Of a stretch of 64,000 nucleotides of DNA, positions 18,351-26,085 are shown piece after piece. This DNA is from Persephonella sp. Its GTDB lineage: Bacteria; Aquificota; Aquificia; Aquificales; Hydrogenothermaceae. The stretch's first letter is position 1. Every line of letters starts with the position of its first letter. The notes beneath the pieces are model-generated. The model saw only the letters and a list, made by a program, of their open reading frames with translations. It ran no database searches and was not told where the DNA came from. Position numbers and translations under genes: made by a program. Where the stretch lies: NCBI RefSeq assembly GCF_027023985.1, contig NZ_JALVTW010000010.1:1-64000 (forward strand). The letters run 5' to 3'.

Positions 18351-19304
18351 GTGGTGGAAAAAATAGCAGTAGTTGATATAGGGACATATTCTACCCGTCT
18401 TTTGATATCTGCAGTTCATATAAAAGACACCCTTGAGGAAACACTTGATAGTATAGAGGATATCCTGTCTGTCGGTAGAATTACAGCTTTAGGCAGGAAA
18501 CTTAAAGAGACAGGATATCTGCAGGAAGAAGCAATTAATGAGGTTTTATCCACTTTAAAAGAATACGTCCTTATAGCCAAAGAATACGGTGTCAAAGAAA
18601 TTTATGGATACGCCACACAGGCCTGTAGAGAGGCAAAAAACGGTGATGAATTACTTGAAAAGATTAAACAACTGGGAATTGATGTCCAGCTAATCTCAGG
18701 AGAAGAGGAGGCTTATTTATCCTTTCTTGCAACTGCTTATGGTGTTAAGCCCCAATCTGATTTTGTTGTTATAGACCAGGGAGGTGGAAGCACTGAGTTT
18801 GTTTATGGACAAAAAAATAATGGATACCAGATAAAAGACTCTATTTCTTTCCCATTTGGTATTGTTTCCCTTACAGAAAGATTTATAAAGTCTGACCCCC
18901 CCAAAAAAGAAGAATTAGAAAATATGAGGCAGTTTATACTGGAATATCTCCAAAAGATTAAAAACTATTCATCTGCACAACAGTTCATAGGTCTGGGTGG
19001 AACAATAACCACAATTGCTGCACTGGAAAAACATGTTTTCCCATATAATTCAGCAAAAGTCCATAAAACAGTTCTCTCCAGAGAAGCTGTTAAAAAATGG
19101 CTTGATAAGCTGTCTTCAATGACAATAGAAGAGAGAAAATCAATTCCTATAATTGAGGATAAAAGGGCGGAAGCAATAGTTTCTGGGCTGGTAATATTTG
19201 ATACAGCTCTTGACTTTTTCAAAAAAGATAGCATTACTGTTAGTGATTGGGGTCTCAGGCACGGGGCTGTAATTAAAAAAATAATGGAGAAATTTAATGG
19301 TTGA
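18351..19304 (+). CDS. Ppx/GppA family phosphatase
   Basis: Members hydrolyse inorganic polyphosphate (Ppx) or pppGpp (GppA). The 317 residues show the ASKHA fold: phosphate-1 motif KIAVVDIGTYSTRLL at the N-terminus, LISGEEEAYLSFLA near residue 115, the second phosphate loop VVIDQGGGSTEFVYG near residue 138 and GLGGTITTIAAL near residue 211. It is the single-domain, exopolyphosphatase 1-like form without the HD extension. The start is GTG (tandem GTG GTG at 18351), eight bases after the NIL gene, and the 3' end overlaps the next gene by eight bases. Ppx versus GppA activity cannot be told from sequence. Confidence 0.9.
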   Translation: MVEKIAVVDIGTYSTRLLISAVHIKDTLEETLDSIEDILSVGRITALGRKLKETGYLQEEAINEVLSTLKEYVLIAKEYGVKEIYGYATQACREAKNGDELLEKIKQLGIDVQLISGEEEAYLSFLATAYGVKPQSDFVVIDQGGGSTEFVYGQKNNGYQIKDSISFPFGIVSLTERFIKSDPPKKEELENMRQFILEYLQKIKNYSSAQQFIGLGGTITTIAALEKHVFPYNSAKVHKTVLSREAVKKWLDKLSSMTIEERKSIPIIEDKRAEAIVSGLVIFDTALDFFKKDSITVSDWGLRHGAVIKKIMEKFNG

Positions 19305-19614
19305 GATACTAAGTATAGGTCTTGGGTTTAGTCTTACAACGGTTTTTATATTTTCACTGGGATTTTTATATTTTCTGGACTACAGATTTAGAAACAATGG
19401 ACAGAACCACCTGTTTTATATATCCCTTGGTGCTTTGAGTTTATTAATCCTTTTGATTGCTTTAATAATGCTTGGTAAAACAATAATTTACAATACTTTT
19501 CTATATAGTCATAAAGATACTGCATTTAGATTTTTGACTGTCGGAATTATTTTTGGATTGATTACTTTCCCTTTTGTTTTGAGAAATTCAACAAAAGTTT
19601 TCCTCAGATTATAA
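19297..19614 (+). CDS. Small membrane protein, unknown
   Basis: The 105-residue protein has three predicted membrane helices (about residues 4-28, 41-63 and 79-96) separated by short basic loops (YRFRNNGQNH). No family is recognised. It overlaps the Ppx/GppA gene by eight bases and so is translated from the same message. Its end overlaps the convergent tsaB by six bases. The operon context gives no firm function. Confidence 0.65.
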   Translation: MVEILSIGLGFSLTTVFIFSLGFLYFLDYRFRNNGQNHLFYISLGALSLLILLIALIMLGKTIIYNTFLYSHKDTAFRFLTVGIIFGLITFPFVLRNSTKVFLRL

Positions 19615-20217
19615 AGGCCTGATATATACAGGTTCCAGTTTCATTGGATCTTCTTTTTGCTGATGTTTTAGGGCTAAAAATGCTCCCTCAGTGGATAAAT
19701 CCTCAATATCATGGATAATGTTATTCCCATGGATATCTAAATTCTTTACCACAACAAGATTTTCAGGGATTTCCTTTTTAAATTCGTTTATTTTTATCAA
19801 TCTAATTTCTGATATCCAGGTTATATCGGAAATATCTGACCGGAAATCTGCAACATAACACTCGCCTTTGCCTGCATTAATAGCAACAGTAATATTACCT
19901 TTATGGGCTCTATATTTATAAGCCATTGCCTCAAGTGAGCCAAATACGTATATTGGAATATTAAGGGAATATGAAATTGTTTTGGCAACAGTAATACCGA
20001 CTCTGAGCCCTGTATAACTTCCAGGGCCTTTATTTACAGATACAGCATATAAAATCGAGGGGGAGTATCCAAGCTGGTTAAAAATTATATCTATTTTTTC
20101 CATAAGGAGTTCGGAAAATGGTTTTAATTTATGGTAAACCTGCTTCACAACAAGCTTATGCCCATCTATCAAAGATATTCCCAAGTTCTCCGAATAGGTA
20201 TCTATTGAGATTAACAT
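19609..20217 (-). CDS. tsaB: tRNA N6-threonylcarbamoyladenosine biosynthesis protein TsaB
   Basis: TsaB dimerises with the catalytic TsaD (encoded here at 44095-45123) in the complex that adds threonylcarbamoyl to A37 of ANN-decoding tRNAs. The 202-residue protein has the ASKHA start MLISIDTYSENLGISLIDG and the diagnostic VNKGPGSYTGLRVGITVAK near residue 65. It lacks the metal-binding His pair of TsaD, as expected. It is a single gene on the minus strand between two plus-strand units. Confidence 0.9.
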   Translation of the reverse strand: MLISIDTYSENLGISLIDGHKLVVKQVYHKLKPFSELLMEKIDIIFNQLGYSPSILYAVSVNKGPGSYTGLRVGITVAKTISYSLNIPIYVFGSLEAMAYKYRAHKGNITVAINAGKGECYVADFRSDISDITWISEIRLIKINEFKKEIPENLVVVKNLDIHGNNIIHDIEDLSTEGAFLALKHQQKEDPMKLEPVYIRPL

Positions 20218-20250
20218 CTTATATACCCGATTATGAATTACGAATATTAT

Positions 20251-20277
20251 TAAATAATTAACAGATTATACCGAAAA
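20251..20277 (+). promoter_or_regulatory. Sigma-28 (FliA)-type promoter of flgM
   Basis: TAAA (20251-20254), a spacer of exactly 15 bases and ACCGAAAA (20270-20277) match the flagellar sigma-28 consensus TAAA-N15-GCCGATAA at ten of twelve positions. The predicted start lies about 17 bases before the flgM GTG, leaving just enough leader for its AGGAA site. That the downstream gene is an anti-sigma-28 factor makes chance less likely. Confidence 0.6.
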
Positions 20278-20300
20278 GATTAAGCAGAAGGAAGAAGGAA

Positions 20301-20516
20301 GTGGATGAAAAAAAATTAAGGAAATTGATAGAAGAAAAATTAGGAAATCTGAAGGAAGAGGATATTCAAAAAATAGAAAAATATCTTTCAGAGGAGAAAA
20401 AATTGAGAAGACAGAAGATTGAAAGGATTAAAGAAATGATTGAAAAAGGCCAGTATAATGTTCCACCAGAAAAAGTAGCAGAAAAAATACTTGAATACCT
20501 TAAGAAAAAGAGCTAA
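20301..20516 (+). CDS. flgM: Anti-sigma-28 factor FlgM
   Basis: FlgM binds and holds sigma-28 until the flagellar hook is complete and FlgM is exported. The 71-residue, highly charged helical protein carries the family's C-terminal signature KIERIKEMIEKGQYNVPPEK, then VAEKILEYLKKKS, the region that contacts sigma. The N-terminal half (KLRKLIEEKLGNLKEEDIQK) is shorter and more charged than in enterics. The start is GTG at 20301 with AGGAA seven bases upstream. It stands alone, away from any flagellar operon in this window, and its end overlaps the convergent cysteine desulfurase gene by 17 bases. Confidence 0.82.
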   Translation: MDEKKLRKLIEEKLGNLKEEDIQKIEKYLSEEKKLRRQKIERIKEMIEKGQYNVPPEKVAEKILEYLKKKS

Positions 20517-21639
20517 AAAGTTTTAATTTTTTGTATGTTTCAACAACAGCAGAAATTGCTTTAATAATTTCTTCTTCCTCTGTATAAAAACCAAAAGAAA
20601 ATCTCACTCCAGACAGGGCATCTTTTTCAGAAAAACCATAGGCAAGCAAAACATGTGATGGCATTGGACTACCTGTCGAACAGGCAGAACCAGAGGATAC
20701 ATCTATACCTTTTCTGCCTAAAGCCACAACCATTTCTTGACCTGTAACCTCGGGAAATAAAACGGTGGTTATATACGGAACTTTGTTATTTTCAGAAACC
20801 ACTTTTATTTCAGGGATATTTTCTCTGAGACCATTTATTAGTAATTTTTCCAGCTTTTTAAACTTTTCCCATAGATTTTTTTTATTTTCTATCCAATTTT
20901 GTGTAGCCTCTTTTAAAGCTATAGCCTCAACAACATTTTCCGTCCCTGAACGAAAGCCATTTTCCTGACCACCCCCGTGAAGTAAAGGGGTTATATCAAT
21001 GTTTTTATTTATTTTCAGTAAACCAATACCTTTAGGTGCATTAATTTTATGGCCTGAAACAGAAAAGAAATCCAGATATTTAAAGGGAATATCTATTTTT
21101 CCGAAACTCTGGACAATGTCAGAAAAAAATGGAACTTCTTTTTCTCTGCATATTTTTCCTATCTCAGCTATATCCTGAATAACTCCTGTTTCGTTGTTAA
21201 CATGGATTGTTCCGACAAAAAGGGTTTTCGGATTTATTATTTTCTTAAGATGGTCTAAATCTATCTTCCCCTGACTATCAATTTTCAGGAAATCTACTTT
21301 ATATCCCTTTTTTGCCAGATATTTTACTGGCATCAGGACAGATTTATGTTCTATAGGGGAAATTACGATATGTTTTTTCTCCGGATTGCTTTCAGCCAAT
21401 CCTTTTATTATGGTGTTATTACTCTCCGTAGCACAGGAAGTAAATATAACTTCTTCCTCATCTAAACAGTCTATTAGACCGGCAAAATATCTTCTTGCTT
21501 CTTCAAGGGCAATTCTGCTTTTTTGACCGTCAGGATGAAGAGAGTTTGGATTGGCAAAATACTCCTTAATCCATTTGCTCTGGTTATTTATAATCTCCTC
21601 AAAAACCGGTGTTGTTGCTGCGCTATCCAGATAAATCAT
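20500..21639 (-). CDS. Cysteine desulfurase, NifS/IscS family
   Basis: The enzyme takes sulfur from cysteine as a persulfide for iron-sulfur clusters, thiolated tRNA and sulfur carriers. The 379 residues contain the start MIYLDSAATTP, the PLP lysine in SVSGHKINAPKGIG near residue 200 and the sulfur-accepting Cys in SSGSACSTGSPMPSHV near residue 325. The flexible Cys loop is of the IscS/NifS class I type. It may feed sulfur to the MoaD-like protein encoded 2.4 kb away, but adjacency is weak evidence. It is followed on the same strand by two transporter genes upstream of it in transcription order. Confidence 0.92.
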   Translation of the reverse strand: MIYLDSAATTPVFEEIINNQSKWIKEYFANPNSLHPDGQKSRIALEEARRYFAGLIDCLDEEEVIFTSCATESNNTIIKGLAESNPEKKHIVISPIEHKSVLMPVKYLAKKGYKVDFLKIDSQGKIDLDHLKKIINPKTLFVGTIHVNNETGVIQDIAEIGKICREKEVPFFSDIVQSFGKIDIPFKYLDFFSVSGHKINAPKGIGLLKINKNIDITPLLHGGGQENGFRSGTENVVEAIALKEATQNWIENKKNLWEKFKKLEKLLINGLRENIPEIKVVSENNKVPYITTVLFPEVTGQEMVVALGRKGIDVSSGSACSTGSPMPSHVLLAYGFSEKDALSGVRFSFGFYTEEEEIIKAISAVVETYKKLKLFSSFS

Positions 21640-21647
21640 GACTTCTA

Positions 21648-22553
21648 TTATAAGACTTTAAGTAGATAAAAAACAAAGGGAACGGTTATAAAACTTGCCA
21701 GTATCCCCACCCCGACTGCAGAAACTGCAAGGTCTTTGTCAAGACCTGCCCCAATCACAAAAATAGAAGCAAGAACCATAGGAGGCATTGCTATCTCTAT
21801 AACGGCAGACTGCCACTGGGTATTTATAGTTACACCTATTAAATGGAGAAACAGCACAAATAGAACCGGAACAAGTATCATCTTTATAAAAATCACAATT
21901 GAAATATCCCTTATCCTTTCCTTTACACTGGAAAATTTAAGGTTTATCCCTACAGAAAATAGGGCAAGGGGAATAACCGTCATGCCTATCATCTTCAGGC
22001 TATCCAAAACAAAATCCGGTATATAAAAATTTTTAATAAAAAATGCAAATATTATCGCTATAAAAGGCGGGAAGGTGATTATCCTCTTTATATCCACAGA
22101 AAAATCTCCTTTATCCTGTCCATAAGCCAGTATAAAAGGAGATATCAAAGATACCGGCAAAAATGAGGAGAACTGGTCAAAAACTACGGCATATCTGAGG
22201 CCTTCTTCCCCTAAAAAAGCCATCTGATAAGGAAATCCTAAGAAAGATGTATTTCCAAAGGTTGACACCATAATAAAGGAAGCAAGGGTAGGCTTATTAA
22301 GTTTAAGGGCTTTACCAATCAAAAAGGAAATAAGAATTGAAAATAAAATTACCCCCCAGCCTGACAATAACACCCATAAAAACGACCACTGGAATTTTAG
22401 AAAATACACATTATAAATAACAAGAGCCGGGAAGGAAATATAGATAATAAATTTAATTAAAACCTGTGAGGCATTTTCATCAAATAGCCTAAACTTTCTG
22501 GACAGATAACCTGCAGAAAAATATAGCAAAACGGGGAATAAAGCCTTTATCAT
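21648..22553 (-). CDS. AEC-family (auxin efflux carrier-like) transporter
   Basis: The 301-residue protein is almost wholly hydrophobic with about ten predicted membrane segments in two repeats, the layout of the AEC / bile-acid-sodium-symporter-like fold. The family-typical positions are the start FPVLLYFSAGYLSRK, GNTSFLGFPYQMAFLG near residue 110 and MPPMVLASIFVIGAG near residue 250. Bacterial members export or import malonate, malate and similar acids; the substrate here is unknown. It overlaps the dicarboxylate symporter gene by four bases (coupled), which supports a role with organic acids. It is eight bases from the cysteine desulfurase gene. Confidence 0.85.
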   Translation of the reverse strand: MIKALFPVLLYFSAGYLSRKFRLFDENASQVLIKFIIYISFPALVIYNVYFLKFQWSFLWVLLSGWGVILFSILISFLIGKALKLNKPTLASFIMVSTFGNTSFLGFPYQMAFLGEEGLRYAVVFDQFSSFLPVSLISPFILAYGQDKGDFSVDIKRIITFPPFIAIIFAFFIKNFYIPDFVLDSLKMIGMTVIPLALFSVGINLKFSSVKERIRDISIVIFIKMILVPVLFVLFLHLIGVTINTQWQSAVIEIAMPPMVLASIFVIGAGLDKDLAVSAVGVGILASFITVPFVFYLLKVL

Positions 22554-23737
22554 TTATTCATAAACCTCGCCACAACTTTTGCCCCTATCAAATCTCCCCA
22601 TACATTTGTTGCCGTTCTGAACATATCCAGAAATCTGTCAACAGCTATTATAAGTGCTATTCCTTCAAGTGGTAGTCCAACTGCAGAAAATACCAGTGTC
22701 ATAGTAACAAGACCTGCAGAAGGGATACTTGCCGCTCCTATTGCTGCAAGGGTAGCTGTTATAAATATCAAAACTTGCTGAAATAAAGAAAGCTCAATTC
22801 CATAAACAGATGCTATAAAAACAGCCGCTACAGCTTCATATAAAGCTGTTCCATCCATATTGACTGTTGCACCAAGGGGAAGAATAAATCCGGCAATTTT
22901 TTTATCGATCTTTGCCTTTTCTGTTGCCACCTCCAAAGAAACAGGTAAAGTGGCAGATGAAGAACAGGTAGAAAATGCAATCAGTAGAGCTTCCCTAACC
23001 TGTTTAAAATATTTAAATGGATTTACCTTACCAAATATATAAGCAATCAGCCCCAGATTTATAACTGCATGTATAAATATACCTATCAAAACAACAACAA
23101 CATATTGCCACAAGGAAATAATCACTCCTATCCCTTTATCAGCCACCACATATCCGATTAAAGCAAATACACCCACAGGAGAAAGGGCTATAATCCATCT
23201 GGCAATTTTTAAAAATGCATCATTTGCCCCGTCAAAAAATTTGACTATGATTTCTTTTTTTCTATTGGCAAGTCCCACAACAGCTATGGCGAATAAAATA
23301 GAGAATATAATCACATGGATGGCTTTTCCTTCTGCAAAACTTTTAAAGATATTAGAAGGTATCAGGTTGTTTATAAAGCTCTCCCATGTAAAATGATTTA
23401 CCTTTATAGTTTCTGATGACTGGGAAATATTAGAAACATCAAAATGGATAATATTCGTTATGATAATTCCTGTTAAAACAGCCAGCGCTGTTGTAGATAC
23501 ATAATACAAAAATGCTTTTATCCCAAGGTCTTTTAAATCTTCAGACGAAGAAAGGGAAGCAATACTTATAAAGATAGATACAAAAATAAGGGGAATAACA
23601 ATCATCTTTAAAAGATTAAGGAAAACATCACCTATAACCTTTAAATTTAGCATAAGTTCCGGAATATATATGCCTGCAATAATTCCCAGAACTATTCCTA
23701 AAACGGTTAAATTTTCTACTGTTAAGAACTTCCTCAT
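22550..23737 (-). CDS. Dicarboxylate/amino acid:cation symporter (GltP/DctA family)
   Basis: These secondary transporters import glutamate, aspartate or C4-dicarboxylates with H+ or Na+. The 395 residues show eight membrane helices, the serine-rich reentrant loop AFSTCSSSATLPVSLEVA near residue 255, the NMDGTALYEA motif of TM7 near residue 292, and the second hairpin AIGAASIPSAGLV near residue 333. The C-terminal helix AVDRFLDMFRTATNVWGDL holds the conserved Asp and Asn. Substrate choice cannot be set. It is the promoter-proximal gene before the AEC transporter and cysteine desulfurase. Confidence 0.92.
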   Translation of the reverse strand: MRKFLTVENLTVLGIVLGIIAGIYIPELMLNLKVIGDVFLNLLKMIVIPLIFVSIFISIASLSSSEDLKDLGIKAFLYYVSTTALAVLTGIIITNIIHFDVSNISQSSETIKVNHFTWESFINNLIPSNIFKSFAEGKAIHVIIFSILFAIAVVGLANRKKEIIVKFFDGANDAFLKIARWIIALSPVGVFALIGYVVADKGIGVIISLWQYVVVVLIGIFIHAVINLGLIAYIFGKVNPFKYFKQVREALLIAFSTCSSSATLPVSLEVATEKAKIDKKIAGFILPLGATVNMDGTALYEAVAAVFIASVYGIELSLFQQVLIFITATLAAIGAASIPSAGLVTMTLVFSAVGLPLEGIALIIAVDRFLDMFRTATNVWGDLIGAKVVARFMNK

Positions 23738-23800
23738 ATTTTGCCTCTTATCTATTTTTGCAATATTATATATTGTCTGACAAAAAGCAGGGTTATTGAT

Positions 23801-23917
23801 ATGAAATGGATTATTATATTGATGTTTGTGCTTTATCTTGCAACAATGATATTTCTTGTTTATATCCGTTTAAGACCTGCATTAAAACAGGAGAAAGAGG
23901 ATGAAAAGGATATATGA
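23801..23917 (+). CDS. 38-residue single-pass membrane peptide
   Basis: Hand-read small gene: ATG 23801, TGA ending 23917, with a modest AGGG site eight bases upstream. The peptide has one hydrophobic helix (residues about 3-22, IIILMFVLYLATMIFLVYI) followed by a basic-then-acidic tail (RLRPALKQEKEDEKDI). Its 3' end overlaps the next gene by 17 bases, and that gene's ribosome binding site lies within it, which supports translation. Function unknown. Confidence 0.6.
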   Translation: MKWIIILMFVLYLATMIFLVYIRLRPALKQEKEDEKDI

Positions 23918-24191
23918 TTTTCTAAAGAAAATATCAGAAGAAAAAGGATATGACTTTTTTATATATGAAAAAACCAATGAAATATGGGTAAGCGGTTATA
24001 AAGACGGATTAAAATTTGACCTTGTTGTGAAACCTGTTAGAAAATATCAGGTAAAGGTTATTTACGAAAAGCCTGATGAGAGAAGAGTTGCACTGTTTAA
24101 CAATAAAAATGATGCATATAATAGATTAAAAAAGATTTTTGCAGAAGAAACACAGGAACAATCTGAAGAACAGCCTGTTGAAACAGTTTGA
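23901..24191 (+). CDS. Small conserved-looking protein, unknown
   Basis: The 96-residue protein is a compact alpha/beta-like sequence (FLKKISEEKGYDFFIYEK, IWVSGYKDGLKFDLVVKPVR, YNRLKKIFAEE) with a glutamate/glutamine-rich disordered tail. I recognise no family. It overlaps the small membrane peptide upstream by 17 bases with GAGAAAGAGG as its ribosome binding site, and lies 52 bases before ychF. The pairing with a membrane peptide may mean they act together; that is inference. Confidence 0.65.
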   Translation: MKRIYDFLKKISEEKGYDFFIYEKTNEIWVSGYKDGLKFDLVVKPVRKYQVKVIYEKPDERRVALFNNKNDAYNRLKKIFAEETQEQSEEQPVETV

Positions 24192-24243
24192 AAAATCCTA
24201 ATAAATTCCTATAATTCCTGAAAAAATATTTACTGGAGGTAAA

Positions 24244-25356
24244 ATGAAACTTAATGTAGGTATTGTGGGACTTCCTAATGTTGGAAAATCAACAATTTTT
24301 AATGCATTAACAGAAACAGCAAAGGCAGGAGTGGCAAACTATCCATTCTGCACAATAGACCCAAATGTTGGAATAGTTAATGTTCCAGATGAAAGGTTGT
24401 ATAAACTGGCAGAATTAGAAAACTCCCAGAGAATAGTCCCTGCAACAATTGAGTTTGTTGATATTGCTGGACTTGTTAAAGGTGCAAGTAAGGGGGAAGG
24501 GCTTGGAAACCAGTTTCTTGCAAATATAAGAAATGTATCAGCGATAGCTCATGTTGTTAGATGTTTTGAGGATAGCGACGTTGTTCATGTTGAAGGCTCC
24601 GTAAATCCTGTAAGAGACGCAGAAATTATTGAAACAGAGTTAATACTGGCAGACCTTCAAACAGTTGAAAGAAGACTTGAAAAGGTATCAAAACCTGCCA
24701 AATCAGGTAATAAAGAGGCCAAATTTGAAGTTCAGGTTCTGGAAAAAGCAAGAAAAATCCTTGAAGAGTTAAAACCTCTAAGAACCCATTTAGACCAGTT
24801 TGAAGAGGAAGAGCTGGAATATCTGAGAAAAACATTATTCCCTCTTACAATAAAGCCAATTATGTATGTTGCAAATATAAATGAGGAAGACCTTCCTGAT
24901 GGGGAAGGAAATCCACATGTTCAGGCGATAAAAGAGAAAGCAAAAGAGGAAAATGCACCTGTGGTTGTTTTATGCGGAAAGGTTGAACAGGAACTTATAG
25001 AAATTCCAAAGGAAGAGAGAAAAGAGCTTTTAGAGGCCTATGGCCTTGAGGAACCGGGACTGAACAAAATGATAAGAACAGGGTATAACTTGCTTGATTT
25101 AATTACGTATTTTACAGCCGGTGAAAAAGAAGCAAGGGCATGGACTATCAAAAGGGGCACAAAAGCACCACAGGCAGCAGGAGAAATACATTCTGATTTT
25201 GAAAGGGGATTTATTGCTGCAGAGGTTATAAACTACGATGATCTTATAAAAGTTGGCTCACTTCAAAAAGCAAAGGAACAGGGTCTTCTCAGGATTGAAG
25301 GTAAAGACTATGTTGTTCAGGATGGGGATGTAATACATTTCAGATTTAATGTATAA
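24244..25356 (+). CDS. ychF: Redox-regulated/ribosome-associated ATPase YchF (Obg family)
   Basis: YchF (OLA1) is a universally conserved Obg-family P-loop protein that prefers ATP and associates with ribosomes. The 370 residues have G1 GLPNVGKSTIFNAL, G3 DIAGLVKGASKGEGLGNQFL near residue 77, the altered G4 region MYVANINEEDL near residue 207, and the C-terminal TGS domain (about 285-370, AWTIKRGTKAPQAAGEIHSD). GGAG lies five bases before the ATG. The downstream TauE/SafE gene starts right after its stop codon. Confidence 0.95.
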   Translation: MKLNVGIVGLPNVGKSTIFNALTETAKAGVANYPFCTIDPNVGIVNVPDERLYKLAELENSQRIVPATIEFVDIAGLVKGASKGEGLGNQFLANIRNVSAIAHVVRCFEDSDVVHVEGSVNPVRDAEIIETELILADLQTVERRLEKVSKPAKSGNKEAKFEVQVLEKARKILEELKPLRTHLDQFEEEELEYLRKTLFPLTIKPIMYVANINEEDLPDGEGNPHVQAIKEKAKEENAPVVVLCGKVEQELIEIPKEERKELLEAYGLEEPGLNKMIRTGYNLLDLITYFTAGEKEARAWTIKRGTKAPQAAGEIHSDFERGFIAAEVINYDDLIKVGSLQKAKEQGLLRIEGKDYVVQDGDVIHFRFNV

Positions 25357-26085
25357 ATGATAGCCTTTTTATCAGTTTTAATCGGATGGATAGTTCAGGG
25401 GCTCATAGGACTTGGCTCCGGGATTATATCCACCGCTATTTTACTTTTCTTTTTTAATGCCAAAGAGGTTGTTGTATCCCTTTCTATTATTGCCCTTACA
25501 GGCACAGTTTATCTCAGCTGGAAAAATTACAGAAGGAATTTTTTCCTGAAAGAAATTTTCATTTTGTCTGTTTTTTCTTTTATCGGTGCAGGTATAGGAA
25601 GTTTTTTACTGGAAAGGTTAAATCCAAAGGATGTAGAGTTAATCTTCGGTATTGTTATTGCTTTGACAGGAATTTATGATTTTTATTCCCAGAAGAAAAA
25701 AATTTTTATTCACAGCAAACATAAAACTATTTTTGGTGTATTTACAGGAACCTTTGGCGGTATTATATCAGGACTTATCGGTGGTGCTGGACCTCTGTAT
25801 GCCCTTTATTTAAATCAGACAATCCATAATAAAAATGATTTTAAGTTTATCATCTCCTTTGTGTTTGCCATTTTGAATGTGGAAAGGATTATATTTTATC
25901 TGCTGTCTCCAGAACTAAGGAGTCTATTTAACTGGGAAATTGTCGTTCCCGGGCTGGCAGGTGTTGTTATCGGTGCTTATCTGGGGGATTATTTAACTGG
26001 AAAGCTTTCAACCCAGAGATTTAAGGAACTGGTATCTTTGAGTATAACTGTTTTTGGAATTTATTTTATTCTAAAGTCACTCTGA
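25357..26085 (+). CDS. TauE/SafE family sulfite exporter-like permease
   Basis: The 242-residue membrane protein has seven or eight predicted helices in two repeats. Each repeat carries the family's glycine-rich motif: GLIGLGSGIISTAILLFFF near residue 15 and GTFGGIISGLIGGAGPLYAL near residue 130. Members move sulfite, sulfoacetate or other organosulfur anions, usually outward. It follows ychF with no gap and its end overlaps the convergent PilB/GspE gene by 20 bases. A sulfur-oxidising lifestyle would suit it; substrate is not shown by sequence. Confidence 0.88.
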   Translation: MIAFLSVLIGWIVQGLIGLGSGIISTAILLFFFNAKEVVVSLSIIALTGTVYLSWKNYRRNFFLKEIFILSVFSFIGAGIGSFLLERLNPKDVELIFGIVIALTGIYDFYSQKKKIFIHSKHKTIFGVFTGTFGGIISGLIGGAGPLYALYLNQTIHNKNDFKFIISFVFAILNVERIIFYLLSPELRSLFNWEIVVPGLAGVVIGAYLGDYLTGKLSTQRFKELVSLSITVFGIYFILKSL

